From: Corylus avellana
Lineage: Eukaryota > Streptophyta > Magnoliopsida > Fagales > Betulaceae
DNA: 64,000 bases
NCBI RefSeq assembly: GCF_901000735.1
Contig: NC_081541.1
Span: forward strand, 1,742,595 to 1,806,594
Reading direction: 5' to 3'
Positions 1 through 11,310 of the stretch are shown here, piece after piece. How positions within the stretch are numbered: position 1 is the first letter of the stretch; every line of letters begins with the position of its first letter. The position numbers and the translations under genes were made by a program. The notes beneath the pieces are model-generated. The model did no database searches. It saw nothing but the letters and a program-made list of their open reading frames with translations, and was not told the origin of the DNA.

Positions 1-665
1 CTTAGAAAATAATAGCAAAAAAAAGATTAAAAATAAAAAAACCTAAGAAAAAAATATTGTTATAAAGGAATTCATTAAATTCAAACAAAGTTGATTTTTG
101 ACCTATACTAGTGACGTACGGTTGGATGGATCAAAATTAAACAAATATAAACAACAAAAACCAGTCTTAATTAAAATGCTAGTTGTGACAGATTTAGATA
201 TCCTAAAACTATTTTATATATTAGATTTTTTTTTTACCTTTCTTTTTATTAACCATTGTTATTGGAATTTGTTCAAAGCTATTGAACTTATATATACCCC
301 CAGGCCACAAGTAAGATGGAAAGTTTTAGCCTATTTAACAATTTTGCCACCCTAAAATTATTTAAAATGTTACTTTTGATGATTGGAAGATAATATTGCT
401 ATTTTTATACACTGTTTAACAATTTGAAAAACTATATAGATATTGTCTTTTTATTTTTTATTTTTTGGGCGCTTTATAGATTGTACTAGGCCCAACTATA
501 GATATGCTAATTGCTACGTGACACAATTGTAATTAAAAAAAAAAAAAGTATTGTCCCATGTAAAAGTACTCACATAAGTCAGTAAATATACGAAATAGAA
601 AGCAAAATGCATGTCGCGCAACATTACACGCGGCCTATCTGATAAAAATAAAGAAATGTTAAGGG

Positions 666-706
<41 letters not shown>

Positions 707-828
707 CATTTTATTTAATAAATTAGTAATTATATTTGTAGATTTATGTGAATCACATAAATCTAATAAAAAATATGAGCAAAATATGAAAAACTTATTC
801 TTTGTTTGTTATATTTAGCTCAATCAAG
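1..828 (+). other. Intron 1 of CNGC copy 1 (exon 1 lies outside the window)
   Basis: No coding exon is visible here. The block is closely repeated at 33526-34660 and 46884-47695. In copy 3 the corresponding DNA lies between exon 1 and exon 2, so here it should be intron 1, with the first exon to the left of the window. An (AT)n run occupies 669-702 and there are several poly-A/T tracts. The intron end is mutated: copies 3 and 4 read CAG before exon 2, whereas here CAAG moves the usable AG one base to the right (826-828). Confidence 0.7.
669..702. repeat. (AT)n microsatellite
   Basis: About 17 uninterrupted AT dinucleotides inside intron 1 of copy 1. The equivalent position in copies 2 and 3 has only a short run or none, so the array expanded locally. 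Confidence 0.95.
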
Positions 829-3081
829 AATTTGGATACTGAGAAGCAATCTGGTGGCCAGGATAACCAAAGATAGTTAAGTGGCATGCGATATTTATAG
901 TGTCATTTGGGATTGCAATACTATGTGTGGATCCTTTGTTCTTGTTCCTTCCCGTGATCAACCAAGGTGACAAGTGTCTTACGTTAGATAGAAGATTAAT
1001 GATCACAGCTATTTTTTTCCGATCGGTGTTCGATATGATTTATGTTGGGATTATCATTTTCGGATACTTTAGTCGTAGAAATGGACAAACTGGGTTAAAA
1101 CCACATGATCGGCAGCCTCGGCAAATAATAAAGAGGTATTTGAGGACATACTTCCTAATTGATATCCTCGCTATTCTTCCACTCCCACAGGTAAGGGAGA
1201 CCTTTCTGCTTTTAAACTTTTTTTTTTTTTTTTGTGAATTTTTATTTATTTTTTTTTTTTAATTTTTTAATTTTTCAAGTGCTTTAACGATGCAAATTAA
1301 GAGGAATCTATCATAAGATATATGTGGATTCATTCCCACTCCAAACGGGCTTTGGGCTATTGTATTGATGTTCACTTCATTTGGCTCCTCTCTAAAGCTC
1401 TTTGAAGTAACAGAGAATATCTTCTTAATTCCACACTGGCACTCTGCCTAGTGCTTGAATAGGTGAGTCATGATGCATGCGGAGAATTGAATGTTGTTTG
1501 AATATGCCAACCTTAATCGGTGACTCCAGCTTTGGGTCTCTTGCTTATTATTTGTATGCACTTAATTAAGAGCGCGGCTTGCATTGCATGAAGTAAAGAT
1601 AATTCAGCAATTGGGTTTGTGGGGTTTTTTTCCAACAATTTCTTTCCCTGTATTAAGTAGATCTTACACACGCTGCTCGTACTTTGTCCAGGCTTTAGTT
1701 CCAATTACTGTTACAAAAATGGGGGCCAGCTCGAACTTTTTGGACATAAGGAAGCTCATAAACTTCTTTGTTCTGCTGCAATATGTGCCAAGAGTTCTTC
1801 GAATCTACCTATCATGGAAAAAACATATCAAAAGTTCCAGTAATAAACTCTATAAAGGAGTATGGATTAAAACTGCATTCAATATTTTTTTCTATATCCT
1901 TGCCAGCCATGTAAGTTTGATTATCCCATCTTAATTTTTTTTTTTTTTTTTTTAATTCTTATTTCTGTTTTGCTTTAATAAGTCTCGTTTTTCTCAAATT
2001 TTAAGGAATTTTCTAATTTAGAGTTATAAAATATACATGATTTCATTTCTTTTTCTTTTTTTTTTTTGAAAGATTTGTTAATATTGGTGTATATACACAG
2101 TTAGAAAAACAAATTTTAAATCATGACCATGGATACTATATATCCATTTCATTTCAATTAATGGATAAAATCCTATTCCATTTTTGATGAATTGTACGTG
2201 AGGCTTTGGTTAGCATTCAAACATTTATAAATATCCTTGGATTGCGGCAGGTATATATAGATCGATGATCATGGAATACCAAACTACTGTGTGCATTTAA
2301 TTAATAATTCAAATAATTAGAAAAAATCGGACAAGCAATTAAGTATCAAGAGAGCAACACACAATTAGTAAACGTCAAATTTACATGCATGAAAAACTTC
2401 TAAGTGTAGATTAATAAAAAAAAAAATTACATAACAAATCCGATCCATCCAGTATAATAAAATAGAGATGACAACACTCATATTTATGCCTTAAAACTTG
2501 AGTTCAAAGCAAATTGAGAAATACAAAACATCAATTTTCTAGAAAACTATAACATTCTCATTACAAACTACATCAGTCTAGCAAAACCAATACCGCGCGC
2601 AACAAACTCCCCATATTTAAATACTACAGCTCCCTATGAGCCCAGCTCCTTCTCAAAACCATCTAGTATATTACTACTTTTTCCATTTTCCTTTTAAGTG
2701 GAAGTAGTATGTTCTTTTCTTTTTCTTTTCTTTTTGTCCCTAGCATAGCATATATGCAGAGTTTACTTATCTTTAAGAGTCTTGCATGGTGTTTTAGGTA
2801 CTTGGTGGCCTTTGGTACTTTTTCTCTGTCCAACGAGAAACGACTTGCTGGCACAATGCTTGTGCAAATGGTAGCATGTGTATCCCAGGTTCTTTTAAAT
2901 GTGCTGGCAATTCATCAAGAAATTACAAATGGTTAGATGATGCTTGCCCTATAAACCCACAAAATGCAACACTCTTCGATTTTGGAATATTTAAGAATGC
3001 CCTTGACTCTGGTATTGTGTCGTCTACAAATATTTCACAAAAGATCATTTATTGTTTCTGGTGGGGCCTCCGAAATTTGAG

Positions 3082-3775
3082 GTTTGCACATATTGTACTA
3101 TTTGTCACTTTAGTATGGTTTTTCTAAGTGTTTTGTTTTTTCCTATCAATAAGCACATCATCATGTGTGGCGTCCCACATCGTCAGGATATAAGGATTGA
3201 GATGTGTTTATATGTATACTTGTACCATTTTTGATAACGTGTTTTAAAGCCGTGATAACAATGAACATATCAGAACTATATATAGCTAAGTGTGCTTTTG
3301 CAAGAGTAATTTCAGGATTGGTGATCTCTTGAGAAGTTTGGTTTGGGAGAGCTAAAAGCAGACAATATTGTGTGTTATTGGGGTTGAGCATTATATCATG
3401 CTACAAATTCTTTTTTAAAAAAAGAAAAGAAAAGAAATTTGAGAGTTAAAAAAAAAAAGGAAATAATATAAATTTGAAAGTTTTTTTAAGAATACCTAAA
3501 AAAATACAGAAGTCCTCAAATCACTTAGAAAACCCCCCCAAAAAAGTCCAGATATTACGAAAAAAAAAAAAAACTAGTCATCACTGCATGCATGGTCCTA
3601 CGTCAAAACATTCTTTGTGATGAAAGGTTTGGGGTGTTCTTGCACATTTGTTGAACCATATATGCAAAGAACATGACAAAAAAACAGAATTTGTGCAATG
3701 TCGACTGCCACACATTGATTAATTAATTATGTTATTATTTCCTCATACATTAATATAGTTCTCCAATTTTTGCAG
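3082..3775 (+). other. Intron 4 of CNGC copy 1
   Basis: The donor GTTTGC follows the codon split AG|T, and the acceptor TTTTTGCAG precedes exon 5. Low-complexity A tracts lie at 3410-3580. No separate gene is visible. The aligned intron is shared with copy 3. Confidence 0.6.
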
Positions 3776-4630
3776 TTCTCTTGGTCAAAACCTTGAAACA
3801 AGTAACTATTTTTGGGAAAACTGCTTCGCAGTTTTTATTTCAATATATGGTTTGCTATTGGTTTTGTACTTCATCGGTAATGCCCAGGTTAGTGCTCGAC
3901 ATTTTATTATTATTGTTATTATTTAAGATTCTAAACCCTTATACATAATATAATTAGGTGTGTTATCAGAATCAGATCAGATGGTTTCTGTATGCGTAGA
4001 ATAAAAGGACATGCACTTGCTATAAGCCTATACGTACTGGGACAAAGAATCTAAAAAAAGCCAACTTAAAAAAATTTCTCTACTTTATCAACTTTTATCT
4101 TTGTTAAGGCCTTTATTATCATTAAGCTGCATTTGTTGCAGCTGCTTGTCACACTTACCCACCAAAATATCCAGAACTACACCTTTTGTTTTGTTGTTCT
4201 TTTTTTTTCCATGACTAATGTCGGTTCCCTCCTAATCTTGATTTTGTCATTCTTGAACAACAAATCTATAATGATTTTCCAAATGGTCATCCATTTAACA
4301 AGATCTGGTTTAATTAGATTGTGATATCAATCTAAGGCTAGCTATTTAGATACTTGAATTGCCTACTTAATTGACCCACTCATTTCTGCCAAGGGTACGT
4401 AGACTCAGTGGTCAACAACTCGATCTATTAAGCAACTCGACCGATCCCTTTATCTCAAATTTGTTTGTAGCGGCCACAATATATATGGCTGCAAGATCTG
4501 TGGCGATCAGTACTGTGTGGCTCCCATATCTGTCTATGGTCACCGACTTTCTGTTGGAAATAAACATTACAACAATTTCAGGCAGACATGATCATTGGTT
4601 TCAACTTAGCTTAGCATCCCCTATGGGTGA

Positions 4631-5209
4631 TGTTATGCGTGCCTTGCACTTCACCAAGAAAGTTATGGTGGGACCCAACCAGTTTTTTGGTTTATCTACA
4701 AGCTTGTCTTGTACTTGGATTCCTTCTCCTATTAGGAGTTAGAATGCTTGTCCCACACGTATTGGTTTTTTCCTCTTGGCTCTTGGAAATCTCTTATGTA
4801 CGTGTTGTATTGGGTCTTTGGAAGCACCGACTTTGTCTAGTATATAAAGGCATGGGCTCTTTGTGTTTTTGTGTGCCAAAAGCAATTGAGAGAAAGAAGA
4901 AGGTGAGAGCACGAAAAAGAGAGAGTTTGTTTTTCCCTTTTTTGTTATTATTCTCCTTTGGGCAAAGTGAGAATTGGGTGTATTTGGGGCTTTGGGTTTG
5001 AGTGGTTTTCTCACCTGTTACTCTCTTGTACTCATCTTTTGATAGTGAATTTTTTCCGGGTCGTCTCCGCCAGTGGATGTAGGCTTGTTAAGCCGAACCA
5101 CTTAAATCTTTGTGTCGTGTGTGATTTGATTGCCTAATCTTTGTTATTCCGCATTCTTCTTATTTTTCGCATCTCACGGGTCTTGGGAAATAGGATTAAT
5201 TTCTTAACA
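4631..5209 (+). repeat. 5' LTR of Copia-1
   Basis: 579 bp with TG...CA ends. A TATA-like TATATAAAGG lies near 4841-4850, in the second third of the LTR, as expected for a U3 promoter. The primer binding site follows two bases after the end. Confidence 0.95.
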
Positions 5210-5211
5210 AC

Positions 5212-5223
5212 TGGTATCAGAGC
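5212..5223 (+). other. Primer binding site of Copia-1 (initiator Met-tRNA)
   Basis: TGGTATCAGAGC directly after the 5' LTR is the standard plant copia match to the 3' end of tRNA-iMet. A second copy with one change (TGGTATTAGAG) follows the internal partial LTR near 6223. Confidence 0.9.
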
Positions 5224-5243
5224 TGTTGGTTCAAGTGGGAGCG

Positions 5244-5813
5244 ATGGCAAGTGAAGAAGGAAAGATGGGAATCGAGAAGTTCGACGGCAAAGATTTTGGG
5301 TATTGGAAGGTACAGATTGAAGATATTCTTTATGGGAAGGATCTTCATCAACCTCTTTTGGAAGAACAACCTGACGACATGGATGATAGCGAGTGGGTTC
5401 TGCTTGATCGTAAAGCCCTAGCAGTTATCAGGTTATCACTGTCAAAATCAGTTGCACACAACGTTGTAAAGGAGAAGACCGCAGCAGGTCTAATGGCGGC
5501 TTTGTCAAGCATGTATGAGAAGCCGTCGGCTAACAACAAGGTGCATCTAATGAAGAAATTGTTCAACCTCAAGATGGCGGAAGGAGCTTTGGTGGCACAT
5601 CATCTCAATGAGTTCAACACCATCACAAATCAATTGTCCTCAGTGGAAATTAATTTTGATGATGAAGTTCGTGCGTTGATCGTCTTGGCATCTTTGCCAA
5701 ATAGTTGGGAAGCAGTGAGGATGGCTGTGAGTAACTCTGTAGGAAAGAGTAAACTGAGCTATGAAGACGTCAGGGATTTGATTCTCAGTGAAGAGGTTCG
5801 CAGAAGAGATGCG
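5244..5813 (+). pseudogene. gag fragment of Copia-1 (5' copy, cut by an N gap)
   Basis: An open frame from ATG 5244 begins MASEEGKMGIEKFDGKDFG and covers the UBN2-type gag domain of copia elements, including the YWKVQ segment. It runs without a stop into the N gap at 5814. It matches the second gag copy (6255 on) closely but lacks that copy's early stop, so it is the better preserved of the two. Confidence 0.85.
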
Positions 5814-5913
5814 NNNNNNNNNNNNNNNNNNNNNNNNNNNNNNNNNNNNNNNNNNNNNNNNNNNNNNNNNNNNNNNNNNNNNNNNNNNNNNNNNNNNNNN
5901 NNNNNNNNNNNNN
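5814..5913. other. Assembly gap (100 N)
   Basis: The gap separates gag copy 1 from a second, partial LTR. An exact 100-base run suggests a gap of unknown true size. Confidence 0.98.
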
Positions 5914-6220
5914 AAAAAAAAAAAGGTGAGAGCAAAGAGAGTGTTTTTCCCTTTTTTGTTATTATTCTCCTTTGGGTAAAGTGAGAATTGGGTGTATTTG
6001 GGGCTTTGGGTTTGAGTGGTTTTCTCGCCCTGTTACTCTCTTGTACTCATCTTTTGATAGTGAATCTTCTCTGGGTCGTCTCTGCCAGTGGATGTAAGCT
6101 TGTTAAGCCGAACCACTTAAATCATTGTGTAGTATGTGATTGCTTATCTTTGTTATTCCGCATTCTTCTTATTTTTTTCGCATCTCACGGGTCTTGGGAA
6201 ATAGGATTAATTTCTTAACA
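5914..6220 (+). repeat. Partial internal LTR of the Copia-1 family
   Basis: This corresponds to the last 300 bp or so of the 579-bp LTR and ends TTCTTAACA, followed by a primer-site copy. It differs from both outer LTRs more than they differ from each other, for example in the CTTCTCTGGG segment near 6067. It is therefore older, or from another element. Confidence 0.85.
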
Positions 6221-6254
6221 ACTGGTATTAGAGTTGTTGGTTCGAGTGGGAGCG

Positions 6255-9200
6255 ATGGCAGGTGAAGAAGGAAAGATGGGAATCGAGAAATTCGATGGCA
6301 AAGATTTTGGGTATTGAAAGGTACAGATTGAAGATATTCTTTATAGGAATGATCTTCATCAACCTCTTTTGGAAGAACAACCAGACGACATGGATGATAG
6401 CGAGTGGGATCTACTTGATCATAAAGCCCTAGCAGTTATTAGGTTATCACTGTCAAAATTAGTTGCACACAACTTTGTAAAGGGGAAGACCACAACAGGT
6501 TTAATGGCGGCTTTGTCACACATGTATGAGAAGCCGTCAGCTAACAACAAGGTGCATCTGATGAAGAAATTGTTCAACCTAAAGATGGCGGAAGGAGCTT
6601 TGGTAGCACATCATCTCAATGAGTTCAACACCATCACAAATCAATTGTCCTCGGTGGAAATTAATTTTGATGATGAGGTTCGCGCGTTGATCGTCTTGGC
6701 ATCTTTGCCAAATAGCTGGGAAGTAGTGAGGATGGCTGTGAGTAACTCTGTACGAAAGAGTAAACTGAGCTATAAAGACATCAGGGATTTGATTCTCAGT
6801 GAAGAGGTTCGCAGAAGAGATGCGGGTGAAGCCTCTTGTTCTGGTGCTGCTTTAAACCTTGAGACTCGGGGCAGAAGACAAGATAGAAACTCTATGAAGG
6901 GCAGATCTAAGTCCAGGAAGGGTAGGAGCAATTCCAGGTTTGGGCGACAACCTGAGTGTTGCAACTATGGCAAGACAGGCCACTTAAAGAAGAACTGCAG
7001 AGAGCTGAGAAGAAGACTAAAAATGACGCCGCAAATGTCATGGTAACAGAAGAAGTGCACGATGCCCTACTTCTATCTGTTGACAGTCCTCTTGATTCTT
7101 GGGTCTTGGACTTAGGGGCTTTTTTTCACACCACATCGATCCGTGAAGTTCTCAAAAATTATGTGGCTGGAGATTTCAGGAAGGTGTACTTGGCTAACGG
7201 AACAGCCCTGGATGTTGTGGGTATAGGCAATGTTCGCATTAGAGTCCACAGTGACTCAGTATGGAAGCTGCAAAATGTCAGGCATATCCAAGAACTGAAA
7301 AATAACCTGATTTCAATAGGACAACTTGATGATGAAGGGCATTCAATTCATTTCCACGATGGAAAGTGGAAGGTTAGCGAGGGAGCCAGGATTTTGGCTC
7401 GTGGTCATAAGACGGGTACTCTCTATATGACGACAAACAGCAGGGATACAATTGTTGTTGCAGATCTAGGTGCTAACTCAAAATTATAGCACCTAAGGCT
7501 TGAGCACATGAGCGAGAAAAGGGATGAAGGTACTTCTGTCAAAGGGGAAACTACAGGAGTTGAAGTCAGTTCAGTTTGATTTGTGTGAAGGCTGCATCCT
7601 AGGAAAGTAGAAGAATGTGAGTTTTGCGAAAATTGGCAGAACACCGAAGCTAGGAAAGCTGGAGTTGGTACACACGGATTTGTGGGGTCTCGCACTAGTG
7701 GCATCTCTTGGAGGCTCGTGGTATTACATCACATTTATTGATGACTCAAGCAGGAACGTATGGGTTTACTTCTTAAAGCTTAAATCTGATGTATTTGAAG
7801 TTTTTAAGAAGTGGAAGGTCATGGTAGACACAGAAACTGGTTTGAAAGTGAAGTATTTAAGATCAGACAATGGGGGAGAATACGAAGACAAGGGTTTCAA
7901 ACAGTTTTGTGCAGTGAATGAGATTAGAATGGAAAAGACTATCCCGGGGACACCACAACAGAATGGCGTGGCTAAGCGCATGAACAAGACCCTCAATGAG
8001 GGTGCAAGAAGTATGAGGTTGCATGCTGGACTACCGAAAACTTTCTGGGCGGATGCAGTAAGCACTGCTGCTTACTTAATAAACAGAGGACCATCAGTTC
8101 CTTTGGGCCATAGACTACCTGAAGAAGTTTGGAGTGGAAAGGAGGTAAATCTTTCTCACTTGAAAGTTTTTGGTTGTGTTTCGTATGTCTATATTGAATC
8201 TGATGCTCGTAGCAAGCTAGATGCTAAGTCTAGAAAATGTTATTTCATTGGCTATGGGGATGAGGCATTCGGGTATAGGTTTTGGGATGATCAAAACCGG
8301 AAGATCATTAGAAGTAGAAATGTTACTTTTAATGAAATGGATGTGTATAAGAATAATTTAAGTGCAGAACCAGTAAGTACAGAGTCAGAGGCTGAGAAGC
8401 CTGAATTTATCAACCTAGATGGAATTTCTAAAGGTGCAGCTCAGAGAAAGGAATTCAGAAGTTGATAAGGATTCAGAAACTGAAGATGGTCTAGAAGTTG
8501 AAGAAACAGTAGATCAAGAGACTGAACAGGGTACACCGACAGTGGCTGTCCGTAGATCTACTAGAACCATTAGATCTCCACAGCGTTTTTCACCCTCCCT
8601 ATTTCATATTTTGTTGACGGATGGTGGTGAGCCAGAGACGTTTGTTGAAGCCTTGGAGGTTGAAGATTCAATCAAGTGGGAGTTAGCCATGAAGGATGAG
8701 ATGGACTCATTATTGACTAATCAAACCTGGGAGCTGACTGAGTTGCCAGCAAGTAAAAAGGCTTTGCACAACAAATGGGTGTTCAGAATAAAGGGTGAAC
8801 ATGATGGTAGCAAACGCTACAAGGCAAGATTAGTAGTCAAGGGATTCCAGCAGAAAGAAGGAATTGACTACACAGACATATTCTCCCCGGTGGTGAAGAT
8901 GACAACCATCAGAATTGTGCTGAGCATTGTGGCGGCGGAGAACTTACATCTAGAGCAGCTAGATGTGAAGACAGCGTTCCTTCATGGTGAGTTAGAGGAA
9001 GAAATTTATATGCAGCAGCCACAGGGATTTGCAATGCAGGGGAAGGAGAGTTTAGTGTGCAAACTGAGAAAAAGCTTGTATGGTCTGAAACAAGCTCCAA
9101 GACAATGGTACAAGAAGTTTGACAGTTTCATGTGCAGTACTGGGTTCACAAGATGCAATGCAGATCATTGCTGCTATGTCAAGAGTCTTAAGAACTCTTA

Positions 9201-10179
9201 CATTATTCTACTTTTGTACGTAGATGATATGCTCATTGCAGGGGCCAGTATGGAAGACATCAACAAGTTGAAGAACCAGCTATCAAAGCAGTTTGCAATG
9301 AAGGATTTGGGTGCTGCTAAACAAATCCTTGGGATGAGAATCATCAGGGACAGGGCCAATAGTACACTGAAGATTTCACAGACAGAATATGTGAAGAAGA
9401 TTCTCAGCAGATTTAGCATGAATGAAGCTAAGTCAGTGAGCACACCCTTGGGGAGTCACTTTAGATTAACCAAGGATCAGTCACCGAAGACGGATCAAGA
9501 GAAAGCATACATGAGCAAGGTACCTTATGCCTCAGCTATTGGAAGTCTGATGTATGCAATGGTCTGTACTAGACCGGATATTGCACATGCAGTAGGAGTT
9601 GTGAGCAGGTACATGAGTAATCCAGGGAAGCAGCATTGGGAGGCAGTCAAGTGGATTTTGCGATATCTGAGAGGAACTTCAGATATGTCCCTTTGCTTCA
9701 CAGGTGCAGAATTGAAGCTGCAGGGCTACGTGGATGCTGATCTAGCGGGTGATGTTGATAGCAGGAAAAGTACTACAGGGTTTGTATATACTCTAGGAGA
9801 TACTGCTGTGTGTTGGACCTCAAGGTTACAAAAAATTGTAGCCCTTTCCACTACCGAGGCGGAGTATGTGGCCGTGACAGAAGCTGGAAAGGAGATGGTT
9901 TGGCTACAAGGTTTTTTGGATGAGTTGGGAAAGAAGAATGAGAAGGGCGTTCTACACAGTGATAGTCAGAGTGCCATTTTTCTTGCGAAGAACCCAGCGT
10001 ATCATTCAAGAACAAAGCATATACAGTTGAGGTATCACTTCATTCGATCTCTTCTTGAAAGTGGACAATTGTTACTTGAGAAGATTCGTGGAACTGAGAA
10101 TCCAGCAGACACGTTGACAAAAGGTGTGACTATTGAGAAACTGAAGCTGTGCGTAGCTTCAGTTGGTCTTCGAGCTTGA
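6255..10179 (+). pseudogene. Degenerate gag-pol polyprotein of Copia-1
   Basis: The normal product is a single polyprotein. Gag starts at ATG 6255 but has TGA at 6315-6317 where copy 1 has Trp. The zinc knuckle is altered (CCNYGKTGH in place of a CX2C start). A frame change near 7015 leads into protease, where the active-site triad reads DLG instead of DSG. A TAG at 7487-7489 replaces Trp before the integrase HHCC region; further stops and a frame change follow to 7616. Integrase (7617-8465) keeps HTDLWG and SDNGGEY, but the catalytic Glu is Lys (NGVAKR). After one more frame change, reverse transcriptase and RNase H (8419-10179) are open for 586 codons with YVDD near 9220 and TTEAEY near 9855. 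The defects show it cannot mobilise itself. Confidence 0.9.
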
Positions 10180-10252
10180 AGATAGGCGGAGGAGACATCC
10201 GGAGGAGAGTCACTATGTTGCGACTTGGTGGAATGCAAGTCAAGTGGGAGAT

Positions 10253-10831
10253 TGTTATGCGTGCCTTGCACTTCACCAAGAAAGTTATGGTGGGACCCAA
10301 CCAGTTTTTTGGTTTATCTACAAGCTTGTCTTGTACTTGGATTCCTTCTCCTATTAGGAGTTAGAATGCTTGTCCCACACGTATTGGTTTTTTCCTCTTG
10401 GCTCTTGGAAATCTCTTATGTATGTGTTGTATTGGGTCTTTGGAAGCACCGACTTTGTCTAGTATATAAAGGCATGGGCTCTTTGTGTTTTTGTGTGCCA
10501 AAAGCAATTGAGAGAAAGAAGAAGGTGAGAGCAAGAAAAAGAGAAAGTTTGTTTTTCCCTTTTTTGTTATTATTCTCCTTTGGGCAAAGTGAGAATTGGG
10601 TGTATTTGGGGCTTTGGGTTTGAGTGGTTTTCTCACCTGTTACTCTCTTGTACTCATCTTTTGATAGTGAATTTTCTCCGGGTCGTCTCCGCCAGTGGAT
10701 GTAGGCTTGTTAAGCCGAACCACTTAAATCTTTGTGTCGTGTGTGATTTGATTGCCTAATCTTTGTTATTCCGCATTCTTCTTATTTTTCGCATCTCACG
10801 GGTCTTGGGAAATAGGATTAATTTCCTAACA
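10253..10831 (+). repeat. 3' LTR of Copia-1
   Basis: 579 bp with TG...CA ends, followed by the GGTGA target duplication. It is preceded by a purine-rich tract (AAGTGGGAGA) that is the likely plus-strand primer. Confidence 0.95.
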
Positions 10832-11205
10832 GGTGAAAGTAGTTTTGATTTCTAAAATCACTACTGAGTCGGATCCTCCTCCACTTCACAATGTTTAAAA
10901 AATATTGTCTTTCATTTTTTTTACTTCGGCACCTCAAAAAAATTTGTTATACAATCCGGCCCCTCTTGTTAAATTCTTAGTATATATTTATAAATTATAC
11001 CATTTATTTCTTGACAAAGAAGATTCTTTTGTTCAAGATATATCACTCTTGACATGAACATTTGCTTACAATTAATTTGATAAATGGGTGGCATCCCCCG
11101 CATTGCTTATGAATTAGTATAAATAATTAAACTCATCATTTTTCTGTAATTTGATAAACCAAACTTGTGCAATAGACATTCATGCAAATGGCAACTGAGA
11201 GTAAA

Positions 11206-11310
11206 GCTAAGAAGGCTGAGAAGGAAGCTGAGAAGGAAGCTGAGAAGGCGAAGAAGGAAGCTGAGAAGGTAGCTGAGAAGAAGAAGATGGAAGCTAGGAA
11301 GGAGGAGGAA
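11206..11310 (+). repeat. In-frame Lys/Glu/Ala codon repeat in exon 6 of copy 1
   Basis: A degenerate 12-15 nt unit (AAGGAAGCTGAG and variants) repeats about seven times in frame. It makes a highly charged, helix-favouring stretch at the start of the C-linker. Copies 3 and 4 have only a short KAKKLEEIE-like segment here, so exon 6 of copy 1 is 348 nt against 270 nt. Confidence 0.9.

Larger units (their letters stand above)
4631..10831 (+). mobile_element. Copia-1: Ty1/copia LTR retrotransposon with an extra internal partial LTR and an assembly gap
   Basis: The outer LTRs, 4631-5209 and 10253-10831, are both 579 bp, begin TGTTATG and end AACA, and differ at about five positions by eye. The 5-bp target duplication GGTGA lies at 4626-4630 and 10832-10836. 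The empty site is visible in intron 5 of copy 3 near 51410. A primer site TGGTATCAGAGC (5212-5223) and a purine-rich tract before 10253 fit the family. Order: LTR, gag fragment, N gap, partial older LTR (5914-6220), second gag, protease, integrase, reverse transcriptase, RNase H, LTR. Integrase before reverse transcriptase makes it Ty1/copia. Confidence 0.95.

Noticed and set aside
8419..10179. The 586-codon frame as a host gene
   Set aside because: It is the reverse transcriptase and RNase H part of a copia polyprotein (YVDD, TTEAEY), flanked by LTRs.
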